Source: Cellulophaga baltica (GTDB taxonomy: Bacteria; Bacteroidota; Bacteroidia; Flavobacteriales; Flavobacteriaceae). Taken from it: a DNA stretch of 64,000 bases. Under the pieces are notes generated by a model. That model did no database searches. It had not been told where the DNA came from and saw nothing but the letters and a program-made list of their open reading frames with translations. Both the position numbers and the translations under genes were made by a program. Positions within the stretch are counted from its first letter, which is position 1, and each line of letters begins with the position of its first letter. The stretch is from positions 305,423 through 369,422 of the forward strand of contig NZ_JAHKQN010000013.1 in the NCBI RefSeq assembly GCF_018861125.1, given 5' to 3'. Shown here one piece after another: positions 51,903 to 60,913 of the stretch.

Positions 51903-53231
51903 ATGGGGAATCGCTTATCAGAAGCAGTTTTTTCGTTTAAAACCAAAATTTTAAATTCAAAGCTAAACCAACTACACAAAAATGCGCAAGAAAATTTAAA
52001 TCAAAACAGTCTGGATGATCTAAATTTTAAAAGGCGTCAAAATTTGGTACAGCATGCCATAAAAAAATCTTCTTTTTATGCAGAAAAGTATAAAAATTTG
52101 AATTTAGAAAATGGAGCTATTCTCTCTACCCAAGACTTTTTAAATCTTCCACCTTTAACAAGAGAAGAAATAAAAGAAAATTTTAACAAAATTAAAATAC
52201 AAAAATTAAAATCAGGTAACTATAGAACTGTAAGAACTTCCGGCAGTACAGGAAACCCGTTAACTCTATTACATGATAAAAGGCATCCTGAAACACCTAT
52301 ACGTTGGCGAATCTTAAAATGGTGGAATATTGAACCTTGGGAAAACCAAGCTTTTATATACCGTTATAAAAAAACTAAACTTAAGCGTCTTACAAATGAA
52401 ATTATGTGGTGGCCTACGAAACGTGTTTTTTTAGCGGCCGCAAATCCTAGTCAAGAAGATTTAAATAAATTTGTAACAAAGTTTAACCGCATAAAACCAA
52501 CATTACTACAAGGCTATGTAGATGTTGTTTTTGAATTTGCACTATATTTACTAGACAACAATATAAAGATTCATCCTCCAAAAATGGTTTGGGTAACCTC
52601 TGCCCCATTATTTGAGGAACAAAGGGAAATCATGCAAAAAGCCTTTGGCGCCCCTGTTTGTGACCAGTACGGGAATACCGAAATTATGTTAATCGCAGCA
52701 GAATGCCCCAAACAAGAAGGGTTGCATATAATGGAAGATACCGTGCATATTGAATTTGTAGATAAAAATAATAATCCTGTCCCACCTAATACAACTGGTA
52801 AAATATTACTTACAGATTTAACCAACTATGCTTTCCCACTAATTCGGTATGATATTGGAGATGAGGGAGCATATATGGATAAAAAATGTTCTTGCGGTAA
52901 AAATTTACCCTTAATGCAGAATGTTAGAGGGCGACAGGCTCATAATATTAAAACACCTTCAGGTTTAACCATTAAAGGAGATCATCTTATGGTTATGTTT
53001 GATGGTTATATGAAACACTTTAAAGAAATACAATTACAACAAGAAGCCGATTTTTCTGTAATGTTGAACTATGTTCCTCGACAAAATAATAAACCTATAG
53101 AAAAAGTAAAAGAGATGGCTATTTTATTAGAAAAACGTTCAAGATCAGAAATAAAAGTAAAACCAAAAGAGGTTCAAAAAATCAAACAAGTGGGCACAAA
53201 AAAGCCACTAATCGTTAACAACCTTAAATAA
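51903..53231 (+). CDS. CapK/PaaK-like adenylate-forming enzyme
   Basis: A 442-residue cytoplasmic protein of the phenylacetate-CoA ligase/CapK branch of the ANL superfamily. The ATP-binding loop TSGSTGNP starts at residue 112, and the DQYGNTE motif is at 254-260; YDIGDEGAY and a CSCGKNLP segment follow. CapK-like proteins occur in capsule loci and probably activate an organic or fatty acid as an adenylate for transfer to a sugar or amino group. It lies 17 bases before an ATP-grasp gene, and the two may form a modification module. It starts a new group of closely spaced genes after a hairpin-rich gap. Confidence 0.9.
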   Translation: MGNRLSEAVFSFKTKILNSKLNQLHKNAQENLNQNSLDDLNFKRRQNLVQHAIKKSSFYAEKYKNLNLENGAILSTQDFLNLPPLTREEIKENFNKIKIQKLKSGNYRTVRTSGSTGNPLTLLHDKRHPETPIRWRILKWWNIEPWENQAFIYRYKKTKLKRLTNEIMWWPTKRVFLAAANPSQEDLNKFVTKFNRIKPTLLQGYVDVVFEFALYLLDNNIKIHPPKMVWVTSAPLFEEQREIMQKAFGAPVCDQYGNTEIMLIAAECPKQEGLHIMEDTVHIEFVDKNNNPVPPNTTGKILLTDLTNYAFPLIRYDIGDEGAYMDKKCSCGKNLPLMQNVRGRQAHNIKTPSGLTIKGDHLMVMFDGYMKHFKEIQLQQEADFSVMLNYVPRQNNKPIEKVKEMAILLEKRSRSEIKVKPKEVQKIKQVGTKKPLIVNNLK

Positions 53232-53247
53232 TTGGCTCTTACCATTT

Positions 53248-54297
53248 ATGATAGGTTTAAAATCAATAACGAAAATTGTTTTTGAGAAAATAGAAACTTT
53301 CAGATACCATAAAATTTCAAACAACACAGCAAAAAGTGTTCTCAAAAACATAGAAAAGGAAAAAGGAAAGCTTCCACTTTATTTAAAAAAAGCTTCAGAT
53401 CATTACGCCATAAATACTTTAGGCTGGAAAGGGTATGCACCTTGGTTATATGTATACAGCCATAACGCAGGCGAATTTAAAGAAGGTTGGATTCCAGACA
53501 ACTATTATGGAAAAAAAATAATTCCGAAAATTCAAGGTAGTTATGGAAAAATATCATTTTTAAAACCTTTAAATAATTACTTATTTAAAAAAGAAATTGG
53601 TCCTGATTTAATTTATTTTATAAATGGCTTATGGTTTAACAAAAACTATGAACTATTGAAGGAAAAAGACATTCATCAAATACTCTTTAGTACTACGGAT
53701 AAAGTTATTTGTAAACCTGATCAGTCCTTTCAAGGAAAGGGAATTTTAGTATTTAAAGAAAAAGACTTCAACACAAATAAAATTATTACGCTAGGCAACT
53801 GTGTCATTCAAGAATTTATAATTCAACATGATTTTTTTAATAGATTTACAACTAATAGTGTTGCTACTATTAGGTTGACAACAGTAATTGATAAGAACAA
53901 TACGATTACCTTAAGGGCCGCATACCTACGATTAGGAAGAACTCAAAATACACACATTACATCAAAAGATCATATCCGTGTTCCGATAAATATGAAAAAT
54001 GGTATTTTAAGTAAATATGGCTACTTGTCAAATTGGCGAAAAATTTTTCAACATCCTGATTCAAAACAGACATTTGAGTCACAAATAATTCCTAACTTTA
54101 ACGACTGTATTTCATTAGTAACTGATTTGCATAATAAGATGCCTATGGTACGTACTATTGGCTGGGACGTAACTGTAAATAACGACAATAAACCTGTAAT
54201 TATAGAGTGGAATGGGTACAGCAATGACATAAAGTTTTCTGAAGCAACACAGGGCCCATGTTTTAAAGATCTAGAGTGGGAAAAATTGCGTAAATAA
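53248..54297 (+). CDS. Sugar-transfer associated ATP-grasp protein
   Basis: A 349-residue cytoplasmic protein with ATP-grasp motifs: VICKPDQSFQGKGILVFKEK (nucleotide-binding loop), VIQEFIIQHDF, and the C-terminal WDVTVNNDNKPVIIEWNGY with metal-binding acids. It resembles the ATPgrasp_ST (sugar-transfer associated) family found in polysaccharide loci, whose reaction is not known to me; ATP-grasp enzymes generally form amide or ester bonds through an acyl phosphate. The preceding CapK-like gene supports an acyl or amino-acid decoration step on the EPS. It starts 17 bases after that gene and precedes a GT gene by 33. Confidence 0.87.
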   Translation: MIGLKSITKIVFEKIETFRYHKISNNTAKSVLKNIEKEKGKLPLYLKKASDHYAINTLGWKGYAPWLYVYSHNAGEFKEGWIPDNYYGKKIIPKIQGSYGKISFLKPLNNYLFKKEIGPDLIYFINGLWFNKNYELLKEKDIHQILFSTTDKVICKPDQSFQGKGILVFKEKDFNTNKIITLGNCVIQEFIIQHDFFNRFTTNSVATIRLTTVIDKNNTITLRAAYLRLGRTQNTHITSKDHIRVPINMKNGILSKYGYLSNWRKIFQHPDSKQTFESQIIPNFNDCISLVTDLHNKMPMVRTIGWDVTVNNDNKPVIIEWNGYSNDIKFSEATQGPCFKDLEWEKLRK

Positions 54298-54329
54298 ACC
54301 ATAACAATTTTAAAAATTAACTTCCTCCC

Positions 54330-55319
54330 ATGAAAATACACTATTTTTTTAGGCATCCTAAAGTAGGGCATTCTATACATAGAGTATTTAGAACAATCAT
54401 TGAAGAAATTGGCAAATCAAACATTGTAGAAATTATTGAAATGCCAAAAAAAGGTTCGAAACCTAATGACGTACTAAAAAATAATATTTTCACTTATAAA
54501 AAAAGATCTAAAAATACAATTCATCACGTTACGGGGCATATTCATGATGTTCTCTTAGCGTTAATTGGTGTTAAAACTGTACTTACCATACATGACTTAG
54601 TTTTCTTGGATAATGTAAAAAATCCAATTAAAAAATTTATAAAATGGTTTTTATGGCTCTATATACCTGTCAAAATAGCAAACGAAGTAGTCTGTATCTC
54701 TAATCAAACCAAGAAAAACATATTAACGAAGATAAAGTCCAATAAACTTAATGTTATTTATAATCCTATAGATCCAATTTTTGAGTATGTTGAAAATAAA
54801 TTTAATAAAGAAAAACCAGTCATATTACATATTGGAACAGGTTGGAATAAAAATCTTAAAAAGTCAATAGAAGCTCTTAATAATATATCATGTCATTTGA
54901 GAATTATTGGAAATTTAAAAAAAGAACAAGTAGTTTTACTTGAAAAATACAATATTGAATATTCGAATGCTACAAACTTAACTGACCAAGAAATTAAAGA
55001 GGAATATATTAACTGTGATATTGTAAATTTTCCTTCTCTTTATGAAGGTTTTGGTATGCCCATTATTGAAGGTCAAAAAACTGGAAGAATAGTTATCACA
55101 TCCGAAATAGAACCTATGATTGAAGTGAGTGATAATGCAGTTGCATTTATAGATCCAAATGATGAAAATTCATTAAAAAACATGTATCTAAAATGTATAA
55201 ACAATGATGAATTTAGGTGCGAGGTAATAAAAAAAGGATTAGTTAACGCTGAACGTTTTTCAGTAACCAATATAGCAAATCAGTATATTAAATTATATAA
55301 AAATTTAATTGAAAGATGA
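54330..55319 (+). CDS. Glycosyltransferase family 4 protein
   Basis: A 329-residue GT-B enzyme, short for GT4. The donor-site motif FPSLYEGFGMPIIEGQKTG (E-x7-E) is intact, and the ILHIGTGWNKNLKKSIEAL segment precedes it. It begins MKIHYFFRHPKVGHSIHRVF, a compact acceptor domain. The stop codon overlaps the next start by 4 bases (ATGA), so it is translationally coupled to the following glycosyltransferase. Donor and linkage unknown. Confidence 0.9.
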   Translation: MKIHYFFRHPKVGHSIHRVFRTIIEEIGKSNIVEIIEMPKKGSKPNDVLKNNIFTYKKRSKNTIHHVTGHIHDVLLALIGVKTVLTIHDLVFLDNVKNPIKKFIKWFLWLYIPVKIANEVVCISNQTKKNILTKIKSNKLNVIYNPIDPIFEYVENKFNKEKPVILHIGTGWNKNLKKSIEALNNISCHLRIIGNLKKEQVVLLEKYNIEYSNATNLTDQEIKEEYINCDIVNFPSLYEGFGMPIIEGQKTGRIVITSEIEPMIEVSDNAVAFIDPNDENSLKNMYLKCINNDEFRCEVIKKGLVNAERFSVTNIANQYIKLYKNLIER

Positions 55320-56485
55320 AAATACTAAGAGTAATTCCAAGTATGAATCCAGAAGCGGGCGGTCCTTGCCAAGGCATCCGAAATATGGTGCCCGAATTAA
55401 GTAAACTTGGACACCATAACGAAGTAGTTTGCTTCGACCAACCTGACGCTGCCTATTTAGGGAAAGATTCTTTTAGCATACATGCCCTTGGTGCTAGTAA
55501 AACGCCATGGAGTTATAATAAAAAACTCATCCCTTGGCTTTTGAATAATTTTAAACGTTTTGATATTGTTGTGATACACGGTTTGTGGTTGTACCAAAGC
55601 CATGCCACAATTAAAGCGATACTTCAATATAGAAATTCTAACAATAATTCACCTAAAGTATTTGTCATGCCGCATGGCATGTTAGATCCGTATTTTCAGA
55701 AAGCAAAAGAACGTAGGTTAAAAGCATTACGAAACACCTTTTATTGGAAAATATTTGAAAACAAAGTCATTAATAAAGCGGATGGAGTATTATTTACATG
55801 CGAAGAAGAATTATTATTGGCAAGAACAAGCTTCCCCAATTACAAACCAAAAAAAGAAATAAATGTAGGGTACGGCATACAAGCTCCACCTTCTTATAAG
55901 ACTTCAATGCAACAAGCTTTTAAAGCTAAAGTGCCTGATTGGGGTGAAAAACCATATTTTTTATTTTTAAGTAGAATTCACCAAAAAAAAGGAGTCGACT
56001 TATTAATAAACGCATATTTAAAACTTGAATCTGAACTTAAAGAGCTACCGCAATTAATAATTGCAGGCCCAAATAACCATGCTTATGGATTGGAGATGCA
56101 AGAGTTAGCAAAAAAATCAAAAAACATATTATTTACAGGTATGTTAACCGGAGATGCCAAATGGGGTGCTTTTTATGAAAGTGATGTATTTGTTTTACCC
56201 AGTCATCAAGAAAATTTTGGTATTGCTGTGGTTGAAGCTTTGGCTTGTAGCAAACCAGTGTTGATAAGTAACAAAGTAAATATTTGGCGAGAGATTGAAA
56301 ATGGGAATAGTGGCATTGTAAAAAACAATACCTCAAAAGAAACGTATGAGTTATTAGAAAAGTGGAGTAAGTTATCTATTTTAGAAAAAAATGAAATGAA
56401 GCAAAATGCCTTTAAAGTTTTTGATGAATCTTTTACCACAAGTAAAGCAGCAACTCAATATATAAAAGGAATTAATAAAATTTAG
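55316..56485 (+). CDS. Glycosyltransferase family 4 protein (WbaZ/WcaC-like)
   Basis: A 389-residue GT-B enzyme. MKILRVIPSMNPEAGGPCQG at the start is the common Gly-rich acceptor-domain signature, and LPSHQENFGIAVVEALACS holds the E-x7-E motif of the donor domain. It is coupled to the preceding GT gene by a 4-base overlap and lies 2 bases before the pyruvyl transferase gene, so these three are probably made together. It adds one sugar to the repeat; the specificity is unknown. Confidence 0.9.
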   Translation: MKILRVIPSMNPEAGGPCQGIRNMVPELSKLGHHNEVVCFDQPDAAYLGKDSFSIHALGASKTPWSYNKKLIPWLLNNFKRFDIVVIHGLWLYQSHATIKAILQYRNSNNNSPKVFVMPHGMLDPYFQKAKERRLKALRNTFYWKIFENKVINKADGVLFTCEEELLLARTSFPNYKPKKEINVGYGIQAPPSYKTSMQQAFKAKVPDWGEKPYFLFLSRIHQKKGVDLLINAYLKLESELKELPQLIIAGPNNHAYGLEMQELAKKSKNILFTGMLTGDAKWGAFYESDVFVLPSHQENFGIAVVEALACSKPVLISNKVNIWREIENGNSGIVKNNTSKETYELLEKWSKLSILEKNEMKQNAFKVFDESFTTSKAATQYIKGINKI

Positions 56486-56487
56486 AA

Positions 56488-57627
56488 ATGAAAAAAATTG
56501 GAATTATTACCATCTTAAATGTAAACAATTACGGAGCGGAATTACAAGCTTTTGCTTTACATCATAAATTAAAAAGGATGGGTTATGATAATGAGATTAT
56601 AAATTATTTATATTATAAAAATCCTGAATATTGTGCTGAAGAAAAATCAAAGCCTTTGATTAAAACCTCTGCCAAAAACAAGCTAAAAGACTTGGTATTA
56701 AAATGGCTAGATAAATATAGCGCCTTTAAATATCCAGAAATTGCAAAAGTTAGAAAAGATAGATTTGATAATTTTCACAAAAAAAACACACTAGTTTCAA
56801 AAAAATATAAAAGTTACACCGACCTATATGATCAAAAACACAAATACGACACTTTCATAGTTGGCAGCGATCAAGTATGGAACCCTAATAATGGAACAAA
56901 CATTGCACCTTACTTTTTGACTTTTGCTCCAGAGGATGCAAATAAAGTTTCATATGCGTCAAGTTTTGGTGTTGGAAGTATAGATAAATCATACTATCCT
57001 CAATATAAAGAATGGTTAAATAACTTAACACATATAAGTACACGAGAAGATGCTGGAGTAAGTATCATAAAAAATATTACGGATAAAAATGCAACACATG
57101 TTGTAGATCCTACATTACTATTATCTAGGATAGAATGGGAAGAATTAATGGTGCCCTACGAGTCTAAAGAACCTTATATTCTCTTCTTTATTTTTAAGAA
57201 AAATGCTTATGCGGAAGAATTGGCTTATAAAATTCAAGAAAAAACTGGATATAAAATTATTCGTGTTTGCAAAAACGAAATGCCATTAGAGTCTGACGAT
57301 AAAATTTTGAACATAAGAGATTTTGGGCCTGCAGAATTTTTAGGTTTGTACAGCAGTGCAAGTATTGTTTTAACCACTTCATTTCATGGTAGTGTATTTT
57401 CATTAATTTTTGAAAAACCATTTTATGTAATAACACCTGCTAATAAAAACAACAACAGTCGCCAAGAAAGTCTTTTAAATGTTGTAGACTTAAAAGATAG
57501 ACTTCTAAGAGAAGGTGACACTGTGAATTTAGATGAAATTAATTCAATTAATTTTGAAACTGTAAACCATAAGCTAAACAAACATATTAATAGCTCTGTT
57601 GAATTTTTAAAAAATTCCTTAGATTAA
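56488..57627 (+). CDS. Polysaccharide pyruvyl transferase family protein
   Basis: A 379-residue cytoplasmic enzyme of the PS_pyruv_trans family (WcaK/CsaB-like), which adds a pyruvate ketal from phosphoenolpyruvate to a sugar. Landmarks are ILNVNNYGAELQAFALHHKL near the N terminus, the IVGSDQVWNP segment and TTSFHGSVFSLIFEKPF near the C terminus. Pyruvylation gives the polymer acidic groups. It lies 2 bases after a glycosyltransferase gene and 36 before the acetyltransferase gene. Confidence 0.93.
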   Translation: MKKIGIITILNVNNYGAELQAFALHHKLKRMGYDNEIINYLYYKNPEYCAEEKSKPLIKTSAKNKLKDLVLKWLDKYSAFKYPEIAKVRKDRFDNFHKKNTLVSKKYKSYTDLYDQKHKYDTFIVGSDQVWNPNNGTNIAPYFLTFAPEDANKVSYASSFGVGSIDKSYYPQYKEWLNNLTHISTREDAGVSIIKNITDKNATHVVDPTLLLSRIEWEELMVPYESKEPYILFFIFKKNAYAEELAYKIQEKTGYKIIRVCKNEMPLESDDKILNIRDFGPAEFLGLYSSASIVLTTSFHGSVFSLIFEKPFYVITPANKNNNSRQESLLNVVDLKDRLLREGDTVNLDEINSINFETVNHKLNKHINSSVEFLKNSLD

Positions 57628-57663
57628 ATCATAATTATTATTCTGAATAAAATTTTATAATAA

Positions 57664-58215
57664 ATGGAGGAACTATCAAAAACTTCAACAAGACATAAAT
57701 TTTCAAAAAAGAATAAAATTTTAAGAGTAGTTTGGTCTATTACTTATATTTTTCTTTTTAGGCCTTTTACATTGCGTATTTTCAAGAAATGGAGAGTATT
57801 AGTTTTAAAATGTTTTGGCGCTGACATTTCCTGGACTGCTATGATCAATTCTTCAACTAAAATTTGGGCTCCTTGGAATTTAAAAATGCATGATTACGCT
57901 TGTTTAGGACCAAAAGTTGATTGTTACAATCAAGGTAAAATTACAATTGGTAAAAATGCTACCATCTCTCAAAAAAGTTATTTATGTGCCTCTAGTCATG
58001 ATTATACAAGTAAAAAGCATGAATTATACTTAGCTCCCATTTATATTGAAGAAAATTCATGGGTAGCAGCAGAATCTTTTATTGGCCCAGGTGTTACTAT
58101 TGGTCAAGGTTCAGTAGTTGGCGCAAGAGCAGCGGTTTTTAAAAATGTTGAAGCTTGGACAATTGTTGGTGGAAACCCCGCAAAATTTATTAAGAAACGT
58201 GAAATTTTAAATTAA
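57664..58215 (+). CDS. WcaF-like hexapeptide acetyltransferase
   Basis: A 183-residue left-handed beta-helix acetyltransferase close to colanic-acid WcaF. It has the typical FLFRPFTLRIFKKWRVLVLK start, WTAMINSSTKIWAPWNLKM, and the hexapeptide repeats around CASSHDYTSK and IGPGVTIGQGSVVGARAAV. It should use acetyl-CoA to O-acetylate a sugar, often fucose, of the repeat unit. Its stop codon overlaps the next start by one base (TAATG). Confidence 0.93.
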   Translation: MEELSKTSTRHKFSKKNKILRVVWSITYIFLFRPFTLRIFKKWRVLVLKCFGADISWTAMINSSTKIWAPWNLKMHDYACLGPKVDCYNQGKITIGKNATISQKSYLCASSHDYTSKKHELYLAPIYIEENSWVAAESFIGPGVTIGQGSVVGARAAVFKNVEAWTIVGGNPAKFIKKREILN

Positions 58216-59117
58216 TGAATTCCATAAGCACCATAATACTTACCTATAACGAAGAAAAACATATTGAACGTTGTATTAAAAATGCACAACAGTTTTCAAG
58301 TGAAATATTTTTGGTGGATTCCTTCTCAACAGACAATACTGTAAGTATCGCAACTGAATTGGGTGCAAAAGTATACCAAAACAAATGGGAAAATAACCAT
58401 GCTAAACAATTCAATTGGGGATTAGACAACCTACCTATTACAACGACTTGGGTATTTCGATTGGATGCAGATGAGTATTTAACAGAGGATTTAATATCAG
58501 AAATTAATACTAAAATACCAACTATCTCCAATGATATTTCAGGAATAGTTTTTGAACGAAAAATGTATTTTTTAAATACATTAATGACTAAAGGTATGGT
58601 ACAAATGAATATGCTCCGACTATTCAAATACCAACATGGAGTTTGTGAAAATCGATGGATGGATGAGCATATTGTATTAACAAAAGGAGAAACGATACAA
58701 TTTGAAGGGTATTTTGTTGATGATAATAAAAACTCACTAGGCTGGTGGACACAAAAACACAACAATTATGCAATTCGTGAAGCTATAGAATTATTAAACA
58801 TAGAATATAGTTTAATAAAAAATACGCAACAAGATAACGAATTTGAAATGTCTGAAGACGCGCAATCTAAAAGAGATAAGAAAAAAAAATATGCTGACAT
58901 GCCTCTGTTTTGGCGTTCATTCCTATATTTTATATACCGCTATATTTTTAAATTAGGGTTCACGCAAGGTAAAGAAGGTTTTTTATGGCATTTTTTACAA
59001 GGTTGGTGGTACCGTACGTTAGTAGATGCTAAAATTTATGAAGTAAAAAAAGCTTGCGGTGATGATAAAAATTTAATAAAAAAATATCTATTACAAAATT
59101 ATCACATAAGTATTTAA
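58215..59117 (+). CDS. Glycosyltransferase family 2 protein
   Basis: A 300-residue GT-A enzyme. It opens ISTIILTYNEEKHIERCIK and has the donor/metal motif FRLDADEY (DxD), with the SVDSFSTDNT-type segment (VDSFSTDNTVSIATELGA) in front. It resembles WaaE/KdtX-like and colanic WcaA-type enzymes. A C-terminal segment of aromatic residues (FLYFIYRYIFKLGFTQGKEG) may associate with the membrane. It is coupled to the WcaF-like gene and lies 19 bases before the quinoprotein/cytochrome gene. Confidence 0.9.
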   Translation: MNSISTIILTYNEEKHIERCIKNAQQFSSEIFLVDSFSTDNTVSIATELGAKVYQNKWENNHAKQFNWGLDNLPITTTWVFRLDADEYLTEDLISEINTKIPTISNDISGIVFERKMYFLNTLMTKGMVQMNMLRLFKYQHGVCENRWMDEHIVLTKGETIQFEGYFVDDNKNSLGWWTQKHNNYAIREAIELLNIEYSLIKNTQQDNEFEMSEDAQSKRDKKKKYADMPLFWRSFLYFIYRYIFKLGFTQGKEGFLWHFLQGWWYRTLVDAKIYEVKKACGDDKNLIKKYLLQNYHISI

Positions 59118-59136
59118 TGTATTTACAAGAAATAGC

Positions 59137-60858
59137 ATGAATAAAAAAATAAAAACACTTATTTTTATTATAATGGCTTTAGTCATAGCTATTCTGGTAC
59201 TTTATCCAAATAAATTTAACAGGTACGTTCATAGACAGATTCGAACCTACAAGACAAAACCTAAAGGCGTTTTAGAAAATGTTAAGTTTCAAAAAATAGA
59301 ATTAGGGAAAAGTGCCGAAGGACAATATACTAGCCTAATAATAGGCCCTGACCATAAATTATACGCAAATTCAATTGACGGTAAAATAAAACGATTTTTA
59401 ATTCAACCATCAGGAGAACTAAAATTAGAGCACACTTTTAAAACTTTCGGTGACGAACAAAGACTAACTATTGGATTAGTATTTGATCCTGCATCAACTA
59501 GAGACAGTTTAGTTGTTTGGACAACTTTTTCAGAAACATCAAGTGGTTGGATTGATCTCCCTAATGCACCAAAAAATATAGATAAAACAATTTGGGCTGG
59601 TAGGTTAAGTCGTTTACAATTAAGCAGTACATCTGATTCCATTTTAAAAAATGAACTGGTATTAACGGATTTACCACGTTTTGGTCCAAATAATGAAAAC
59701 TTTGCTAATTCTATAGTTTTTGGTCCTGATAGAAAACTATATTTTGGGCAAGGAGCCAATACAGGCATGGGTTGGTGTGATTGTGAAGAGAACCAAGAAC
59801 CATCTCGCGAAGCCTTACTATCAGCAACAATATTAACTCTTGAATTAAATAAGTTACCTAATGTACTCCCTTTATCAGTAAAAACAATTGATGGTGGCGG
59901 TATTTACGAACCTTATAACGAAAATGCTCCATTAAAAATTTATGCCACAGGCATACGAAACCCTTATGATTTAGTTTGGCATAGCAATGGAGAGCTTTAT
60001 ACTACAATTAATGGTTCTGGTGGAGATGAGAACACTCCAAGCTCAGATCCAATGTCAGAACAGTATACACCACCCTATTCAAAAATTCACTATAAAGGTC
60101 CAAAAAATATTCCAGCAATAACAAATGCACATCCAGATCAAAATGACTTTATGGCTAGGGTTAAAAAAAATGGCTATTACGGACACCCTAATCCACTTAG
60201 AGCTGAATATGTGCTTAATTACGGCGACGAAAGTTTAGATAATTTTGAATACAACAGTATAGCACCTGATGAAAATTTTAGAGGATTTACTTATAATTTT
60301 GGACCACACGTAGCACCTACAGGTGTGATTGAATATAGAAGCGATAATTTCCAAGGAAAATTACAAGGTTGCCTAATAGTAGCAAGAATGGGAAAAAATG
60401 ATCTAATAATATTAAAACCAGGAGGTGATAAAAACGATATAATACAAGATTATGATGGCTCTAAACTAGGTCTACAAATAAATGGAGGTCCCTTAGATCT
60501 TGTTGAAGATAAAAAAACTGGAAATATTTATGTATCAGGCTTTGGAAGTAATAAGATTATTTTATTTCACCCCACCGAAAAGCAATCTGATATGATTACA
60601 TTAAAGAACACAGACAAATCAAAATCTATAAATATTAGTGGGAAAAAATTATATCAAGAAAATTGCCAAATATGTCATGGTGCTAATGCAAAAGGTGGAC
60701 TCGGGCCAAACTTAGCAGATGATCAATGGATCTATGGAAAAGAAAAAATATATTATATTATTAGAAACGGATCTGAAAACGGAAAAATGACAGCTTGGAA
60801 AGATAAATTAACCAACAATCAAATTAAGTCAGTAGAAAAATACATTTTATCTTTATAA
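59137..60858 (+). CDS. Membrane-anchored quinoprotein-type sugar dehydrogenase fused to cytochrome c
   Basis: A 573-residue protein. An N-terminal membrane helix (about 7-25) anchors it, with the rest expected in the periplasm. Residues about 55-490 form a beta-propeller of the glucose/sorbosone dehydrogenase type, with YATGIRNPYDLVWHSNGELY and the FGPHVAPTGVIEYRS loop. Residues about 495-573 are a class I cytochrome c: CQICH (510-514) binds haem and Met551 (NGKMTAW) is the likely sixth ligand. The fusion would pass electrons from an oxidised sugar to the respiratory chain. It lies 19 bases after the GT2 gene and its 3' end is part of the operon terminator, so it belongs to the EPS transcript. 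Confidence 0.88.
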   Translation: MNKKIKTLIFIIMALVIAILVLYPNKFNRYVHRQIRTYKTKPKGVLENVKFQKIELGKSAEGQYTSLIIGPDHKLYANSIDGKIKRFLIQPSGELKLEHTFKTFGDEQRLTIGLVFDPASTRDSLVVWTTFSETSSGWIDLPNAPKNIDKTIWAGRLSRLQLSSTSDSILKNELVLTDLPRFGPNNENFANSIVFGPDRKLYFGQGANTGMGWCDCEENQEPSREALLSATILTLELNKLPNVLPLSVKTIDGGGIYEPYNENAPLKIYATGIRNPYDLVWHSNGELYTTINGSGGDENTPSSDPMSEQYTPPYSKIHYKGPKNIPAITNAHPDQNDFMARVKKNGYYGHPNPLRAEYVLNYGDESLDNFEYNSIAPDENFRGFTYNFGPHVAPTGVIEYRSDNFQGKLQGCLIVARMGKNDLIILKPGGDKNDIIQDYDGSKLGLQINGGPLDLVEDKKTGNIYVSGFGSNKIILFHPTEKQSDMITLKNTDKSKSINISGKKLYQENCQICHGANAKGGLGPNLADDQWIYGKEKIYYIIRNGSENGKMTAWKDKLTNNQIKSVEKYILSL

Positions 60859-60878
60859 AAAAGATAAAATGTATTTTT
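60838..60878 (+). terminator. Terminator of the EPS operon
   Basis: AAATACATTTTATCTTT (60838-60854) is perfectly complementary over 17 bases to 60860-60876 around a 5-base loop, followed by T residues. The left arm is coding sequence for the last residues of the quinoprotein/cytochrome gene. Confidence 0.85.
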
Positions 60879-60913
60879 AAATTGCTCACAAGCATAGGAA
60901 GTTATACCATTGA

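Noticed and set aside
58244..58765. Minus-strand frame of 173 codons inside the GT2 gene
   Set aside because: It is entirely within a well-supported GT2 gene and shows no motif of its own.
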